Positions 8,421 to 18,320 are shown, counted from the stretch's first letter. The stretch: DNA of 64,000 bases from CAVZMI01 sp050011775 (GCA_050011775.1 JBEKIL010000003.1:62001-126000); one strand, 5' to 3'. The notes: generated by a model not told the origin, from the sequence alone. A program made the numbers and translations.

Positions 8421-9683
8421 ATGAGTGTCATGGCTAATGGTACAAAAAGCCGCAAGTCGAAAAAGAAAGTGATTATTTTATCGATCATCGGTGTGGTCGT
8501 TCTTGCACTGGTATTGCTGGTAGTGTTGGGAAGCAAACGTGAGACGGTTATTACCGTCCAGACTGAAAAAGTCGAAAAACGAACGATCACACAAATCGTT
8601 TCAGCAACCGGTAAAATACAGCCTGAACTTCAGGTGAAAATAAATGCCGAAGTCTCCGGTGAAATCATCGCACTGCCCGTTAAAGAAGGACAGAAGGTGA
8701 AGAAGGGAGATCTACTCGTAAAAGTAAAACCAGATCTTTATATGGCACAACGAGATCAGCAAAAAGCAATGCTGGTTGTCGGCGAAGCCACCATGATAAA
8801 AGCTGAGGCCGACTATAACAGAGCGAAGGGACTTTTTGAAAAGAAACTTATATCCGATCAGGACCTTGAGACGGCAAAAACCAACTATTCTGTCCAAAAA
8901 GCGCAATGGGAGTCTGCCAAGGCCGCCCTCAACCAGGCGGAAGAAAGCCTCCGGAAAACAACAATCTACTCACCGATTGATGGTACGGTAAGCAACCTTA
9001 TCTCCAGGCTCGGCGAGCGTGTGAGCGGAAGTTCGTTCATGCAGGGGACGGAGATCATGACTGTCGCGGATTTAAAAAGCATGGAAGCCCAGGTCGATAT
9101 TGATGAGAACGATATCGTTCTGGTAAAAATCGGAGATACCTCACGTATCTCCGTCGATGCCTACCCCGGGAAGAAGCTTGTCGGTATTGTTTATGAAATC
9201 GGCAATGCGGCAAAGACGAAAGGACTCGGAACGCAGGAGGAAGTCGTGAATTTTCAGGTAAAGATTCGTGTTCTTGATAAGGGAATAGAGTTACGTCCAG
9301 GTATGTCGGTAACTGCCGATACTGAAACCGATACGCGCCATGATGTTCTGGCTGTTCCCATCCAGAGTGTGACAACACGTACACCGAAAATGGAACAGAA
9401 ACCGGAAGAAGGACAACCTGAAGGCGTCACTATCAATAATGGGAAGAAAAAGGAAGAAACAAAAGTCGACGAGGTGATATTCCAGAACGATAACGGCAAA
9501 GCAAAAATGGCGAAGGTCAAACGCGGCATCAGCGATGATACATACGTTGAGATTACCGAAGGGCTTAAAGGCGGAGAAGAGGTTATCTCTGGAAGCTTTA
9601 AAGCTATCAACCGCGAGCTCGAAGATGGTTCGAAATTAAAAATCGATAACCAGCAGAAGAAATTTACAGCTTCGACAAAATAA
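8421..9683 (+). CDS. Periplasmic adaptor (membrane-fusion) protein, MacA/HlyD-like
   Basis: 420 residues. One N-terminal membrane anchor (about 19-40), then a lipoyl-type half (VKINAEVSGEIIALPVKEGQKVKKG), a coiled-coil hairpin rich in Ala/Lys/Glu, the second lipoyl half (IYSPIDGTVSNL) and a beta-barrel (SVDAYPGKKLVGIV...LRPGMSVTAD). An extra Lys/Glu-rich, probably flexible stretch lies near residues 322-355. It links the inner-membrane ABC part to the TolC-like channel. Its gene follows tolC by 18 bases with AAAGGAG as ribosome binding site, and its stop overlaps the ATPase start by one base. Confidence 0.9.
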   Translation: MSVMANGTKSRKSKKKVIILSIIGVVVLALVLLVVLGSKRETVITVQTEKVEKRTITQIVSATGKIQPELQVKINAEVSGEIIALPVKEGQKVKKGDLLVKVKPDLYMAQRDQQKAMLVVGEATMIKAEADYNRAKGLFEKKLISDQDLETAKTNYSVQKAQWESAKAALNQAEESLRKTTIYSPIDGTVSNLISRLGERVSGSSFMQGTEIMTVADLKSMEAQVDIDENDIVLVKIGDTSRISVDAYPGKKLVGIVYEIGNAAKTKGLGTQEEVVNFQVKIRVLDKGIELRPGMSVTADTETDTRHDVLAVPIQSVTTRTPKMEQKPEEGQPEGVTINNGKKKEETKVDEVIFQNDNGKAKMAKVKRGISDDTYVEITEGLKGGEEVISGSFKAINRELEDGSKLKIDNQQKKFTASTK

Positions 9684-10435
9684 TGAACGGGAAGTCTATG
9701 TTAATCAGAATCCAACAGATTACGAAATTCTATGAGATGGGAGCCGAAGTTGTTCACGCACTCAACGGCGTCTCATTACAGATAGAAAAAAACGAATATG
9801 TCGCTATCATGGGTCCGTCGGGATCGGGGAAATCGACGTTGATGAACATTCTCGGATGTCTCGATACGCCGACATCGGGGCTCTATGAGCTTAACGGGAT
9901 CAATGTCAGCGAGATGAACGACAATGAGCTGGCGAAAATCCGAAATAAAGAAATCGGATTTGTTTTTCAGACATTTAACCTGCTTGCGCGTTCCAATGCA
10001 CTCCATAATGTGGAGCTGCCTCTGATCTATGCCGGCATACCGGCGACACAGCGGCGGCGACTCGCCGAGGAAGCACTTCAGCATGTCGGCCTCGGAGACA
10101 GGATGCTTCATAAGCCGAATGAACTTTCGGGCGGACAGCGCCAGCGTGTTGCGGTCGCCCGTGCACTGGTAAACAATCCTTCGATTATACTGGCTGATGA
10201 ACCGACCGGAAACCTTGATACAAAGACCGGACAGGAAATAATGATGTTGCTCGAAGAACTTCATGAACAAGGGAATACCATCATTCTTGTGACGCACGAA
10301 GAAGATGTCGCCCGCCATGCTCATCGCATTATACGTATCCGTGACGGGATGATTGAGAGCGACGATTTTGTGAGCGCACGGGTAAATGCCCGTGAGGTCG
10401 TTGCACAGCAAGAAGAATCAACTGCAGGAAAATAA
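9683..10435 (+). CDS. ABC transporter ATP-binding protein, MacB/LolD type
   Basis: 250 residues with Walker A GPSGSGKST (44-52), Q-loop VFQTFNL, signature LSGGQ (148-152), Walker B IILADE (168-173) and switch His205. The ALHNVELPL and LDTKTGQEI regions are typical of the LolD/MacB/FtsE group. It powers the two neighbouring FtsX-like permeases. ATG at 9683 overlaps the previous stop. A second ATG at 9698 with GGGAAG before it is an equally possible start. Confidence 0.9.
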   Translation: MNGKSMLIRIQQITKFYEMGAEVVHALNGVSLQIEKNEYVAIMGPSGSGKSTLMNILGCLDTPTSGLYELNGINVSEMNDNELAKIRNKEIGFVFQTFNLLARSNALHNVELPLIYAGIPATQRRRLAEEALQHVGLGDRMLHKPNELSGGQRQRVAVARALVNNPSIILADEPTGNLDTKTGQEIMMLLEELHEQGNTIILVTHEEDVARHAHRIIRIRDGMIESDDFVSARVNAREVVAQQEESTAGK

Positions 10436-10454
10436 TCAGTATCTCGGGGAATCA

Positions 10455-11678
10455 ATGTATTTCTTGGAGGAATTTCGGGAGGGATTGGCAATATCCTTTC
10501 GAGCCATCCTTGCCAATAGGATGCGGGCGGTGTTAACGACACTGGGCATCATAATCGGCATCGTGTCGGTCACATTAATGGGAACCGCTATCGAGGGATT
10601 GAATCGCGCATTCAATAATAGTATCTCGTCCATCGGCGCCGATGTGCTGTATGTTCAAAAATGGCCGTGGATGCACGGGGAAGATTGGTGGAAATACAGA
10701 AATCGAAAAGAAATCTGGATGAAAGAAGCAAAAGCTGTCGAAAAAAATGCGACTCTCGCCTCCGCTGTTTCGCCGAATTTCGGCGATCTGGGAACGATTA
10801 AATATCGGGACATGAGTTCCCAGAATGTGTTTATCATAGGGTCGAATGAAAATTATCCGGTCACCGCCGGTGCCTCGATATTGACCGGCCGTTTCTTGAC
10901 AAGCGCCGAAGTCGACGGAGGCCGGCCCGTCTGTGTAATCGGCTATGATATCTCCGAGAATTTTTTCAGCCGTGAAGATCCGATCGGAAAAACAATCCGC
11001 ATAAATGGAAACGGATACAGAGTTGTCGGAGTACTGGATAAACAGGGGAGCTTCCTTGGACTTTTCAGCCTGGATAACCGCGTCGTTATTCCGATTTCGG
11101 AAACGCTGCGGATGTTCGGCACTCGTCACGGCATTCAGATCAGTGTGAAAGTCAAAGATGTATCGCTTCTCGACGATGCGAAGGAAGAGTTGCGCGGCAT
11201 CATGCGAAAAGTCCGCAAAGTCCCTCCATCGAAGGAGGACGATTTCGCTATCAATCAGCAGGAAATGCTTAAGGCGACATTCGATCAAATCGGTGCCGTC
11301 ATTGCCGGAATCGGGTTGTTCATCACCGGTCTTTCACTTTTTGTGGGCGGGATCGGCATTATGAATATTATGTATGTGTCGGTGACGGAACGGACAAAAG
11401 AAATCGGCATACGAAAAGCAATTGGCGCCAAGCGACGGACAATCATGCTGCAATTTCTTATGGAATCGGCAACGATATGTCTCATCGGCGGATTCATCGG
11501 CGTAGCCATCGCTTTTCCCCTATCACTTATTATAGACCAGATTCTACCGACTGCAATGCCGGTTTCTGTTGTGATTGTTGCTCTTGTCATTTCTCTGCTT
11601 GTAGGAGTGGTCTCCGGATTTTTACCGGCTTATCGTGCGGCAAAGATGAATCCTGTCGATGCCCTACGGTATGAATAA
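10455..11678 (+). CDS. MacB-like ABC transporter permease (first copy)
   Basis: 407 residues. One N-terminal helix (LTTLGIIIGIVSVTLMG), a large periplasmic MacB-type domain with the conserved CVIGYDISENFF...DPIGKTIRINGNGYRVVGVL pattern, then three C-terminal FtsX helices including the loop VTERTKEIGIRKAIGAKRR. This class uses ATP to drive periplasmic conformational change for export of substrates through TolC. ATG at 10455 has GGGGA upstream. An upstream in-frame ATG at 10386 lies inside the ATPase gene and lacks support. Confidence 0.9.
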   Translation: MYFLEEFREGLAISFRAILANRMRAVLTTLGIIIGIVSVTLMGTAIEGLNRAFNNSISSIGADVLYVQKWPWMHGEDWWKYRNRKEIWMKEAKAVEKNATLASAVSPNFGDLGTIKYRDMSSQNVFIIGSNENYPVTAGASILTGRFLTSAEVDGGRPVCVIGYDISENFFSREDPIGKTIRINGNGYRVVGVLDKQGSFLGLFSLDNRVVIPISETLRMFGTRHGIQISVKVKDVSLLDDAKEELRGIMRKVRKVPPSKEDDFAINQQEMLKATFDQIGAVIAGIGLFITGLSLFVGGIGIMNIMYVSVTERTKEIGIRKAIGAKRRTIMLQFLMESATICLIGGFIGVAIAFPLSLIIDQILPTAMPVSVVIVALVISLLVGVVSGFLPAYRAAKMNPVDALRYE

Positions 11679-11704
11679 CGTTTTTTAAAGTGAAATAAAA
11701 ACTT

Positions 11705-12952
11705 ATGCCAAGTGTTTATATTCTTGAGATAAAAGAAAGTCTGATCATGGCCCTTACGGCCGTGCGGACGAATAAACTCCGTTCCATCCTAACACTGCTT
11801 GGTATTGCCGTCGGCGTTTTCTCGATCATACTTGTCATGACCGCTATGGGTGTTCTTCAAAATTCCATCGAGAGCGGATTGAGCCAGCTCGGGGCCAATA
11901 CGTTCCAGGTTCAGAAATATCCCATAATGTTTGTCGGCGGACCGGGTGCGTGGCAAAAATACCGAAACCGAAAAGATATTACATATGATCAGGGACTAGC
12001 AGTAAAAGAAAAAGCAACTATGTCGAAATATGTCGGATTGGAATCATGGGTGGGTGCAAAGATTATTAAATATAAGAATATTGAGACGAATCCGAACGTC
12101 GGAGTTGCAGGTGAAGATCCAAGCGGGTTTCCGACGAATAACTGGATCGTAAAAGACGGACGCGCCCTATTGCCCCAGGACCTAGAGCTTTCCCGGAAAG
12201 TGATAGTGCTGGGAGACGCTGTAGTGAAAAAACTTTTTCTGAAGGGTGACCCCATCGGCGAAGAAGTAAAAATTGATGGTGATAACTATACTGTAGTCGG
12301 TGTTATTGAACCGCAGGGTTCCTCGATGGGAGGGAATTCAGATAATTTTGTTGCTATGCCGATCACAACATTCATGCTGGGATATGGTAAACAGCGATCG
12401 ATCAACATTATGGTTCAGGCCAATGATCGCGAGACCTTTGAGGATGCGATAGAACAGGTCCGTGGCATCCTTCGTATGGAGCGGAAGGTCGAACCTGGAA
12501 GACCCGATGATTTCGAAATTTTCTCGAACGATTCGGTAATCAAACAATTCAACGACTTCACAAAATATGTGAAAATAGGCGTCGGTTTTATCAGTTTTAT
12601 TGCGCTGCTTGCGGCAGGCGTGGGAATCATGAACATTATGCTCGTCTCTGTCACCGAGCGTACGCGCGAAATCGGAATCAGAAAAGCGATCGGTGCAAGA
12701 AAAAATAACGTGCTCGTTCAATTCCTGATCGAAGCCGTCGTCCTCTGCGAATTCGGAGGCCTGATCGGGATCGTGCTCGGTGTGCTTGGCGGCAATATAG
12801 TGGCGTTGCTGATGAGTGTTCCCGCAATCATCCCCTATGATTGGGTAGTCATCGGTCTTGTCGTCTGTTCAATTGTTGGTATCATTTTCGGGACGTACCC
12901 CGCATGGAAAGCCGCCAACCTCGATCCGATCGAATCGCTTCGATATGAATGA
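11705..12952 (+). CDS. MacB-like ABC transporter permease (second copy)
   Basis: 415 residues with the same layout as its neighbour: N-terminal helix (ILTLLGIAVGVFSIILVM), periplasmic domain with VIVLGDAVVKKLF...DPIGEEVKIDGDNYTVVGV, and the FtsX domain with VTERTREIGIRKAIGARKNN. It is clearly a paralogue of the first copy but diverged, so the pump may be a heterodimer sharing one ATPase, instead of the MacB homodimer. It ends the operon and is followed by a strong terminator. Confidence 0.9.
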   Translation: MPSVYILEIKESLIMALTAVRTNKLRSILTLLGIAVGVFSIILVMTAMGVLQNSIESGLSQLGANTFQVQKYPIMFVGGPGAWQKYRNRKDITYDQGLAVKEKATMSKYVGLESWVGAKIIKYKNIETNPNVGVAGEDPSGFPTNNWIVKDGRALLPQDLELSRKVIVLGDAVVKKLFLKGDPIGEEVKIDGDNYTVVGVIEPQGSSMGGNSDNFVAMPITTFMLGYGKQRSINIMVQANDRETFEDAIEQVRGILRMERKVEPGRPDDFEIFSNDSVIKQFNDFTKYVKIGVGFISFIALLAAGVGIMNIMLVSVTERTREIGIRKAIGARKNNVLVQFLIEAVVLCEFGGLIGIVLGVLGGNIVALLMSVPAIIPYDWVVIGLVVCSIVGIIFGTYPAWKAANLDPIESLRYE

Positions 12953-12974
12953 ATTTTAGGGAAGGCAAATTTAA

Positions 12975-13007
12975 AAAGGCCTGGAAGATAATTACTCCCG
13001 GGCCTTT
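12975..13007. terminator. Bidirectional rho-independent terminator
   Basis: AAAGGCCTGG (12975-12984) pairs with CCGGGCCTTT (12998-13007) through 10 bp with one G-T wobble. A-rich sequence lies on the left and T-rich on the right of the stem. It sits between the convergent permease gene and the GT2 gene and can serve both. Confidence 0.8.
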
Positions 13008-13038
13008 GCTGTCTGAACAGGCGTGGATTATTTCCCTT

Positions 13039-14313
13039 CTACTTGCCACCGGCTGTTGGAACATCGAATCGCACCGTCTTCGTCCATGTTCGCTTCTCTT
13101 TTTTAATGTACTCATTATATATCGCCTTGATAACGACATACATCCAGAGCTGGCAATAGGATATATACATTAAAACCAATAAGCCGATCTTCTTTACGCT
13201 GTCTTCGTCATCATAGGAGATTGCTAACATTATTTCGAAGAGAAAAAGGATAAAGGCCATGATCCAGACCACCGTGTACGGACCGGGGAGCGCTATGCTG
13301 ACAAGGTTAAGGGCACTGATAATGAAAAGGAAATCGGAAATGATCATCGCAACAAAGAAAACGTAATATAATAAAAGAGTATAGAGAAGATCGAACGCAA
13401 GCCGCTTGTTTTTAAGAAGAGGGATTTTCTTAAAAAATTTTGAGATGACATAATTATTTCCCTGGACCCACCGCATCCGCTGTTTCACCCATACATTCCA
13501 TTTCTGCGGTTCCTGCTCGTACGTGATGGCATATGGTACATATTTGATTTTATATCCTTCGAGATATATGCGGATACTCAGTTCGGAGTCCTCCGTCAGT
13601 GCCTCTTCATCCCACCCGTTTAATTTTTTAATAAGACTGTTCCACATGACGTAGTTTGTTCCTGGCAGTGTGGAGATATGATGCATCTGCCACCGTCCGG
13701 CCTGAAGCATCGATTGGAAACTGAGCGTTTCGACATTGATAAATTTTGTGAGCATGTTGTGGTTCTTGTTCACCGTGCGGAATTTCCCCAGAACAGCCCC
13801 GAGCTCCGGGTTCATAATAAGGTTGGCGACAAGATATTTCAGCGACTCAGGGTCCGGTGTGTTGTCGGCGTCGAAGACGGCGATGACGTCCGAGTGGGCC
13901 TTTTGAATGCCGAGATTGAGGGCTCGTGATTTTCCTTTTCCTCCTTCTCCTTTCGGTACATTAAAAAGGGCGATCCGGCTATCGCGGGCAGCATATCGTT
14001 TGATGATGTCTTTTGTGGAATCATTCGACCCGTCGTTGATAATAATGATCTCGAGCTTATCCTTCGGGTAATTCAATTTGAGCATCGATTCGATTGTCGC
14101 TCCGATCACCTTTTCTTCGTTATGTGCAGGAATGAGAATAGAACATGTCGGAAATTCGATCACTCCGGTATCGATTGCCGATTTTTCTTTTAGTGATTTT
14201 AGATAGTTAAAATATCCAAAGACAGTCAGAATAAACTGGTAAGCTATCATAAACCAGATAAGAATGACTGCAACAACGAACAGGAAACTTAAATCGACTT
14301 CAAGAACCGACAT
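13039..14313 (-). CDS. Processive family 2 glycosyltransferase, PgaC/cellulose synthase-like
   Basis: 424 residues. An N-terminal helix, then the GT2 domain with TCSILIPAHNEEKVIG, IIIINDGSND, the metal-binding VFDADN, the acceptor-site LTEDSELS and QRMRWVQGN (the QxxRW motif of processive synthases), followed by about four more helices. This set matches synthases that polymerise and export beta-linked polysaccharides such as poly-N-acetylglucosamine. Its ATG is 5 bases after the stop of the huge deacetylase-like gene, so the two act together. Polymer identity is not known. No PilZ c-di-GMP domain is present in it. Confidence 0.85.
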   Translation of the reverse strand: MSVLEVDLSFLFVVAVILIWFMIAYQFILTVFGYFNYLKSLKEKSAIDTGVIEFPTCSILIPAHNEEKVIGATIESMLKLNYPKDKLEIIIINDGSNDSTKDIIKRYAARDSRIALFNVPKGEGGKGKSRALNLGIQKAHSDVIAVFDADNTPDPESLKYLVANLIMNPELGAVLGKFRTVNKNHNMLTKFINVETLSFQSMLQAGRWQMHHISTLPGTNYVMWNSLIKKLNGWDEEALTEDSELSIRIYLEGYKIKYVPYAITYEQEPQKWNVWVKQRMRWVQGNNYVISKFFKKIPLLKNKRLAFDLLYTLLLYYVFFVAMIISDFLFIISALNLVSIALPGPYTVVWIMAFILFLFEIMLAISYDDEDSVKKIGLLVLMYISYCQLWMYVVIKAIYNEYIKKEKRTWTKTVRFDVPTAGGK

Positions 14314-14318
14314 AGAAA

Positions 14319-17300
14319 TTATGCTCTTGTGATTTCGCTTTGACGTTTAATAACTTTCAAAAAGATGTACATGACAATTAATAACGATACTGCAATGAAT
14401 CCGAATATGGCGATGAAGGTCGATGACCAGAGACTCGTCAGATTCACTCCATAGGAAAATTGATCGCCTGCCACAAGCTCGACATAGTGCTTTCCCGGAG
14501 GGAGAAAGATCGTGTAACAGTCGTTTCCTTTCATAGCGATGAAATTATATTTCCTTCCATCGACACTGACCGAAGTCGGCGTACGGTTGAACGACGCGAG
14601 TGTCCGCATATCCGATTCATATGTGAATTTAACATCGCGTAATCCGTACGACACAGTGAGAAGATTGGCGGAAATCGACATGATCCGTGACTGAAGCTCG
14701 TGCGTTGAAAATGAGGTGACCGCTTCGGGCGAGAGACCGATCTCGTGCCGACCGGCAGGGATGATATATACATTATCGCGGAACGGCGATACTGGAATCC
14801 CGTCGACGCTTACTTCCTGGATGGATGTCGGAAGTTTGAGAGTAAAAGAGTATGGCGATTCAACGTCATAACGGTTGTTATTCAGGTTGTACTGCACTTC
14901 GCCCGCCAGCGCATTGGCCATGAAGCCGAGGTCTTGCGGATTAATGCTTGATTCGGAATATATTGTCGAACGCTGTGCGCCGAGTGATGCCGCTTTCACA
15001 AGCAGGAAACTCTCGGTGCCTGTCTGGATCAATGTCGGGAAAGGAATCACGGCTTCTTTTTTACGGAACGGTCCGATATTCAGATCGAGGTAGAGCTTCG
15101 TTGAATCTTCAACAAGCGATTTGTACCGTTTTCCTATTTCGATATATCGGAGCGGTGAAGTGGACCAGAGGTATTCCGGGTCTTCGACCTGTAATGAAAA
15201 ATGGTATTTCTTCTGAAGTTCCAGGATTGTGCCCATATCGACGCCGAGGTACTCGCGAAGTTCAGGCGATCCATGACTATCCATAGCCGTGACAAGAATC
15301 GAGAATCCCTCTCTGTTTTTTGCATAGTCGGCAATAACCGAGAGAAAAATTTCGTACACCTCCTTCAACCGTTGAATGCGGTATTCCACAATAGTTTTTT
15401 TTACGGCGGGATTCGATTTCCAGTAGTAGGGAGACTGCGGATTAAAAATTGCTGTGAGATCGATTCCGTATCTGTTCTTAACCTCTTTTTGTGCCGAAGG
15501 ATGCATCGGTGTGAAATATTTTGCGTCGTCGAATCCCTTGGCTGCTTCGAAATATAATTCTGCAACGTTGACACCATCCCAGTCGAATTGGTCAAGAATT
15601 TTTTTATATTCGTTCACCATTGCCGCAAGGCATTTGTCATCGGTCAAAGAAACCGGATAGCGCCACGAAGGACGGACATCTTCCATCCTATAGTTCTTCT
15701 CACGCCATTCGGGATGTTCAGCCCAGAATTTCTGACTCACCTGTGGCGGTTCGATCCAGAGATATACCAGGATACCGTTTGCATGGGCCAGGCGTATCAA
15801 TCGCTCATAATCATATGTGTATTTCGGATACTCGTGCCAACCGGCTACGTCAACGGTCCGGATCCCGGAATTCACCCATTGTCTCACCAGTTGTTCAATA
15901 CTGTAGGTGTGCCTGAATCCCGGATCGAAATAGACTTCGAGCAGATCTCGCCGGACGATGGGGCGGAGAAGGAAATATTTCCTGACATATTCAAGCAAGT
16001 ATGGATATTGACTCGTGCCACACTGTGAATATGAATCGAAACGGGTAGCAAAAAAAATAAAACGTCCTTTCCCCACCTTTTTTCCGATGACCAGAGGAGC
16101 TTCCGTAACCTCGTCGGAACAAAATACTTCATCGATATCCGCCGTTTCGAATTTTGTCACAAGCTCCGGATATTTCCATACAATTCGTTCCTCGGGAAAA
16201 AAACGATCGCTTATGTGGCTGACACGGAGACGTGTTGGTGTAAACTGAATACCGAGTTCCTCCGCGAGATCGTTTCGTGTATCGGTAATGATGTTTCCTC
16301 CCTGATTCACGAACTGGGTGAGAATGTCATAATCAGTATGTTTCAATGAATCGACAAAAGCGTATGGGACGATGAGTAAATTATGGGCAGAAAGATGTAT
16401 GGGCTGGCCGACAAAAATTGTATCGACCTCAATATTTACCGCCCGAAACACCGCGGCGAGTGAGGCCTGATCGTTAAAGGCCGCACCTTTTGCAAAATGA
16501 TTCCAGAGAATTGCCACGCGTGCATCAGACCAGCTTTCCTCGGATGTAAATATAGATTCATAGAGCTTTTCTGCCTGATGGACAACATTATCGACAATCG
16601 TCGCCGGACGTTCGCGGAATTCCGTCGGTTCCGCCTTGTAGAACTCGCCCGGTTCAAGGATAATCGATTTTGTAACTTTTCCCAGTATCCGTTTCTCCGA
16701 GATCTTCTGGTCTTTTATTTCGCCGTTACGGTCATAATATGTTTCAAGAAGGTACTGATCGTTGAGCTCGATGGTATAATCCTGATTTCCGGAGAGAATT
16801 ATACGATCTTTCGTCTTGACCCAGTTTACATGTTCACTCAGATCGATATATGTGTAGCCTGCATTCTGGATACCGTCAACGAGCTCCTCCAGCAAGTCGA
16901 TATCGAGAAACGAGTGAAAAAATGCGGTAGCGAATCCGTCACGAACAGCAAGATTTATCTTTGCATTCTTAATGATTGTCTCGACGTACCCGCGGCTGAC
17001 ATCCTTGTTGGAATCGAGGGGGACGTACCCGAGATTTTCTGGATAGATCCGTTGACCGAAAAGATCCTTCTGAATTACATATGGAAATTGCTGACTGTAA
17101 TCAAAATCCTCTATCGACAGGCGTTGTTCGCATGCTGTACTGAAATATTTTGCCACAGTTGAATACAGCGTGAACGAGGCGGTATAATGAGGTGTTTCCC
17201 AGATTAAAGGGTTGAGGCCGTTCCGCATGAATTCCTGAATGCCTGTCTCGAGTTTATGCGCGATGTATTCGGGTGTTTCATCCTTAATCGGTTTGTTCGT

Positions 17301-18320
17301 CATTTCATCCCAGAATTCAAAATCGACCGCAGTAGTACCTTTATATTGATGGGTTACACCATGCATCACAATAGTGCCGCCGTTTTTGACCATGTACTTG
17401 AGAGCGTCAACAATATCGGGCTTATCGGAGAGACTGACACGAATTCCTGCCGACGGATCAACATAGAATGGAATCACACCCACAAGAAAAGGGATACCGC
17501 GTCCGGAAAGGAAATCGGCAATGTCTCTTAATCGGTCTGGGTTATCCAGCGGGGTGACATCCTCGATGCGTATCAGTGCCGAGTGTGATTGCTCGTGTGG
17601 CTGTTGCAGAACATCGTGCAGTAGATCGGCAAAGTATATGTAGCGATCGCTTTCACTGGCCGATGCAAAGGGTGAATCTGCGATAAAAGTAAGGTTGTGT
17701 GATTTGACAAGGTAGGGCGTATCGCGGTGGCGGCGTGATGAGACCGCGTTTGCAAGAATCGACACAGCATTCCGTTCGGAAATCTCTATAACCGCGGTGA
17801 TCGGTTCCCCTTTTCCGAACATTTTCGAGCCAACCTGTACTTCGTCAAAGACGCTCACCGAATCGAGAGTAGCGACTGAAAATCCGAATTTTTTTCGGAC
17901 GGGATATCGCCTGCAAAAATCAATGAATCCTGTATTAATCCAAAAAATATCTTTCGAAGTGGAAAAAACATCATTGAGGAATTTTGCCGGGACAGAATTC
18001 GTTGCTGTGAAACCTATGTAGAACGTGATGTCGTATATCTCGAGTTCATTCGGGGTATATTGATTGACTCCTTTAACGGTTGTTACGGTATTAAAATGTC
18101 CCATCAGTGCTGCAAGTTGACGGCCGTCGCCCATAGCACGATTTTTCAGATCTGTATTTCCTTCGACAAGGATAAGGACGTTCTTAGTCTGGTAGTCCTG
18201 CGCACGTCCGGTTGAAGTAAAACAGAAAAAAATACACGAAATAAGTATGATAGTCTTACATAAATATCGGACACGCCTGTATACTGGATAATGAATCGTT
18301 CTTGAAGAAGGTACCGTCAT
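14319..18320 (-). CDS. Large exported multidomain protein: DUF2334 polysaccharide deacetylase-like, GATase-like middle, TIM-barrel glycosidase-like, C-terminal membrane anchor
   Basis: 1333 residues from the ATG at 18320; a TTG at 18359 would add 13. A signal peptide ends at GRA/QD (about 40). Residues about 245-500 match DUF2334 deacetylases: RIEDVTP (Asp254 candidate metal ligand), MHGVTH (319-324) and FFHSFLDI. About 600-780 looks like a class I amidotransferase/ThuA-type fold. About 790-1100 resembles a TIM-barrel hydrolase (DVAGWHEYPKYTYDY, VYLWIEPP with E857, DWDGVNVAELYFE with D915/E921). Beta-rich segments follow, then one membrane helix (about 1299-1322) and a short basic tail. Together with the adjoining GT2 this suggests modification and cutting of an exopolysaccharide, as PgaB or PelA do. 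The domain calls beyond DUF2334 are inference. Confidence 0.7.
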   Translation of the reverse strand: MTVPSSRTIHYPVYRRVRYLCKTIILISCIFFCFTSTGRAQDYQTKNVLILVEGNTDLKNRAMGDGRQLAALMGHFNTVTTVKGVNQYTPNELEIYDITFYIGFTATNSVPAKFLNDVFSTSKDIFWINTGFIDFCRRYPVRKKFGFSVATLDSVSVFDEVQVGSKMFGKGEPITAVIEISERNAVSILANAVSSRRHRDTPYLVKSHNLTFIADSPFASASESDRYIYFADLLHDVLQQPHEQSHSALIRIEDVTPLDNPDRLRDIADFLSGRGIPFLVGVIPFYVDPSAGIRVSLSDKPDIVDALKYMVKNGGTIVMHGVTHQYKGTTAVDFEFWDEMTNKPIKDETPEYIAHKLETGIQEFMRNGLNPLIWETPHYTASFTLYSTVAKYFSTACEQRLSIEDFDYSQQFPYVIQKDLFGQRIYPENLGYVPLDSNKDVSRGYVETIIKNAKINLAVRDGFATAFFHSFLDIDLLEELVDGIQNAGYTYIDLSEHVNWVKTKDRIILSGNQDYTIELNDQYLLETYYDRNGEIKDQKISEKRILGKVTKSIILEPGEFYKAEPTEFRERPATIVDNVVHQAEKLYESIFTSEESWSDARVAILWNHFAKGAAFNDQASLAAVFRAVNIEVDTIFVGQPIHLSAHNLLIVPYAFVDSLKHTDYDILTQFVNQGGNIITDTRNDLAEELGIQFTPTRLRVSHISDRFFPEERIVWKYPELVTKFETADIDEVFCSDEVTEAPLVIGKKVGKGRFIFFATRFDSYSQCGTSQYPYLLEYVRKYFLLRPIVRRDLLEVYFDPGFRHTYSIEQLVRQWVNSGIRTVDVAGWHEYPKYTYDYERLIRLAHANGILVYLWIEPPQVSQKFWAEHPEWREKNYRMEDVRPSWRYPVSLTDDKCLAAMVNEYKKILDQFDWDGVNVAELYFEAAKGFDDAKYFTPMHPSAQKEVKNRYGIDLTAIFNPQSPYYWKSNPAVKKTIVEYRIQRLKEVYEIFLSVIADYAKNREGFSILVTAMDSHGSPELREYLGVDMGTILELQKKYHFSLQVEDPEYLWSTSPLRYIEIGKRYKSLVEDSTKLYLDLNIGPFRKKEAVIPFPTLIQTGTESFLLVKAASLGAQRSTIYSESSINPQDLGFMANALAGEVQYNLNNNRYDVESPYSFTLKLPTSIQEVSVDGIPVSPFRDNVYIIPAGRHEIGLSPEAVTSFSTHELQSRIMSISANLLTVSYGLRDVKFTYESDMRTLASFNRTPTSVSVDGRKYNFIAMKGNDCYTIFLPPGKHYVELVAGDQFSYGVNLTSLWSSTFIAIFGFIAVSLLIVMYIFLKVIKRQSEITRA

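Noticed and set aside
9776..11288. Long minus-strand frames opposite the ABC ATPase and first permease
   Set aside because: Antisense shadows of genes with full sets of family motifs.
16497..17162. 221-codon open frame on the plus strand
   Set aside because: It is antisense to the DUF2334 protein, has no recognisable domain or ribosome binding site, and its composition mirrors the real gene.
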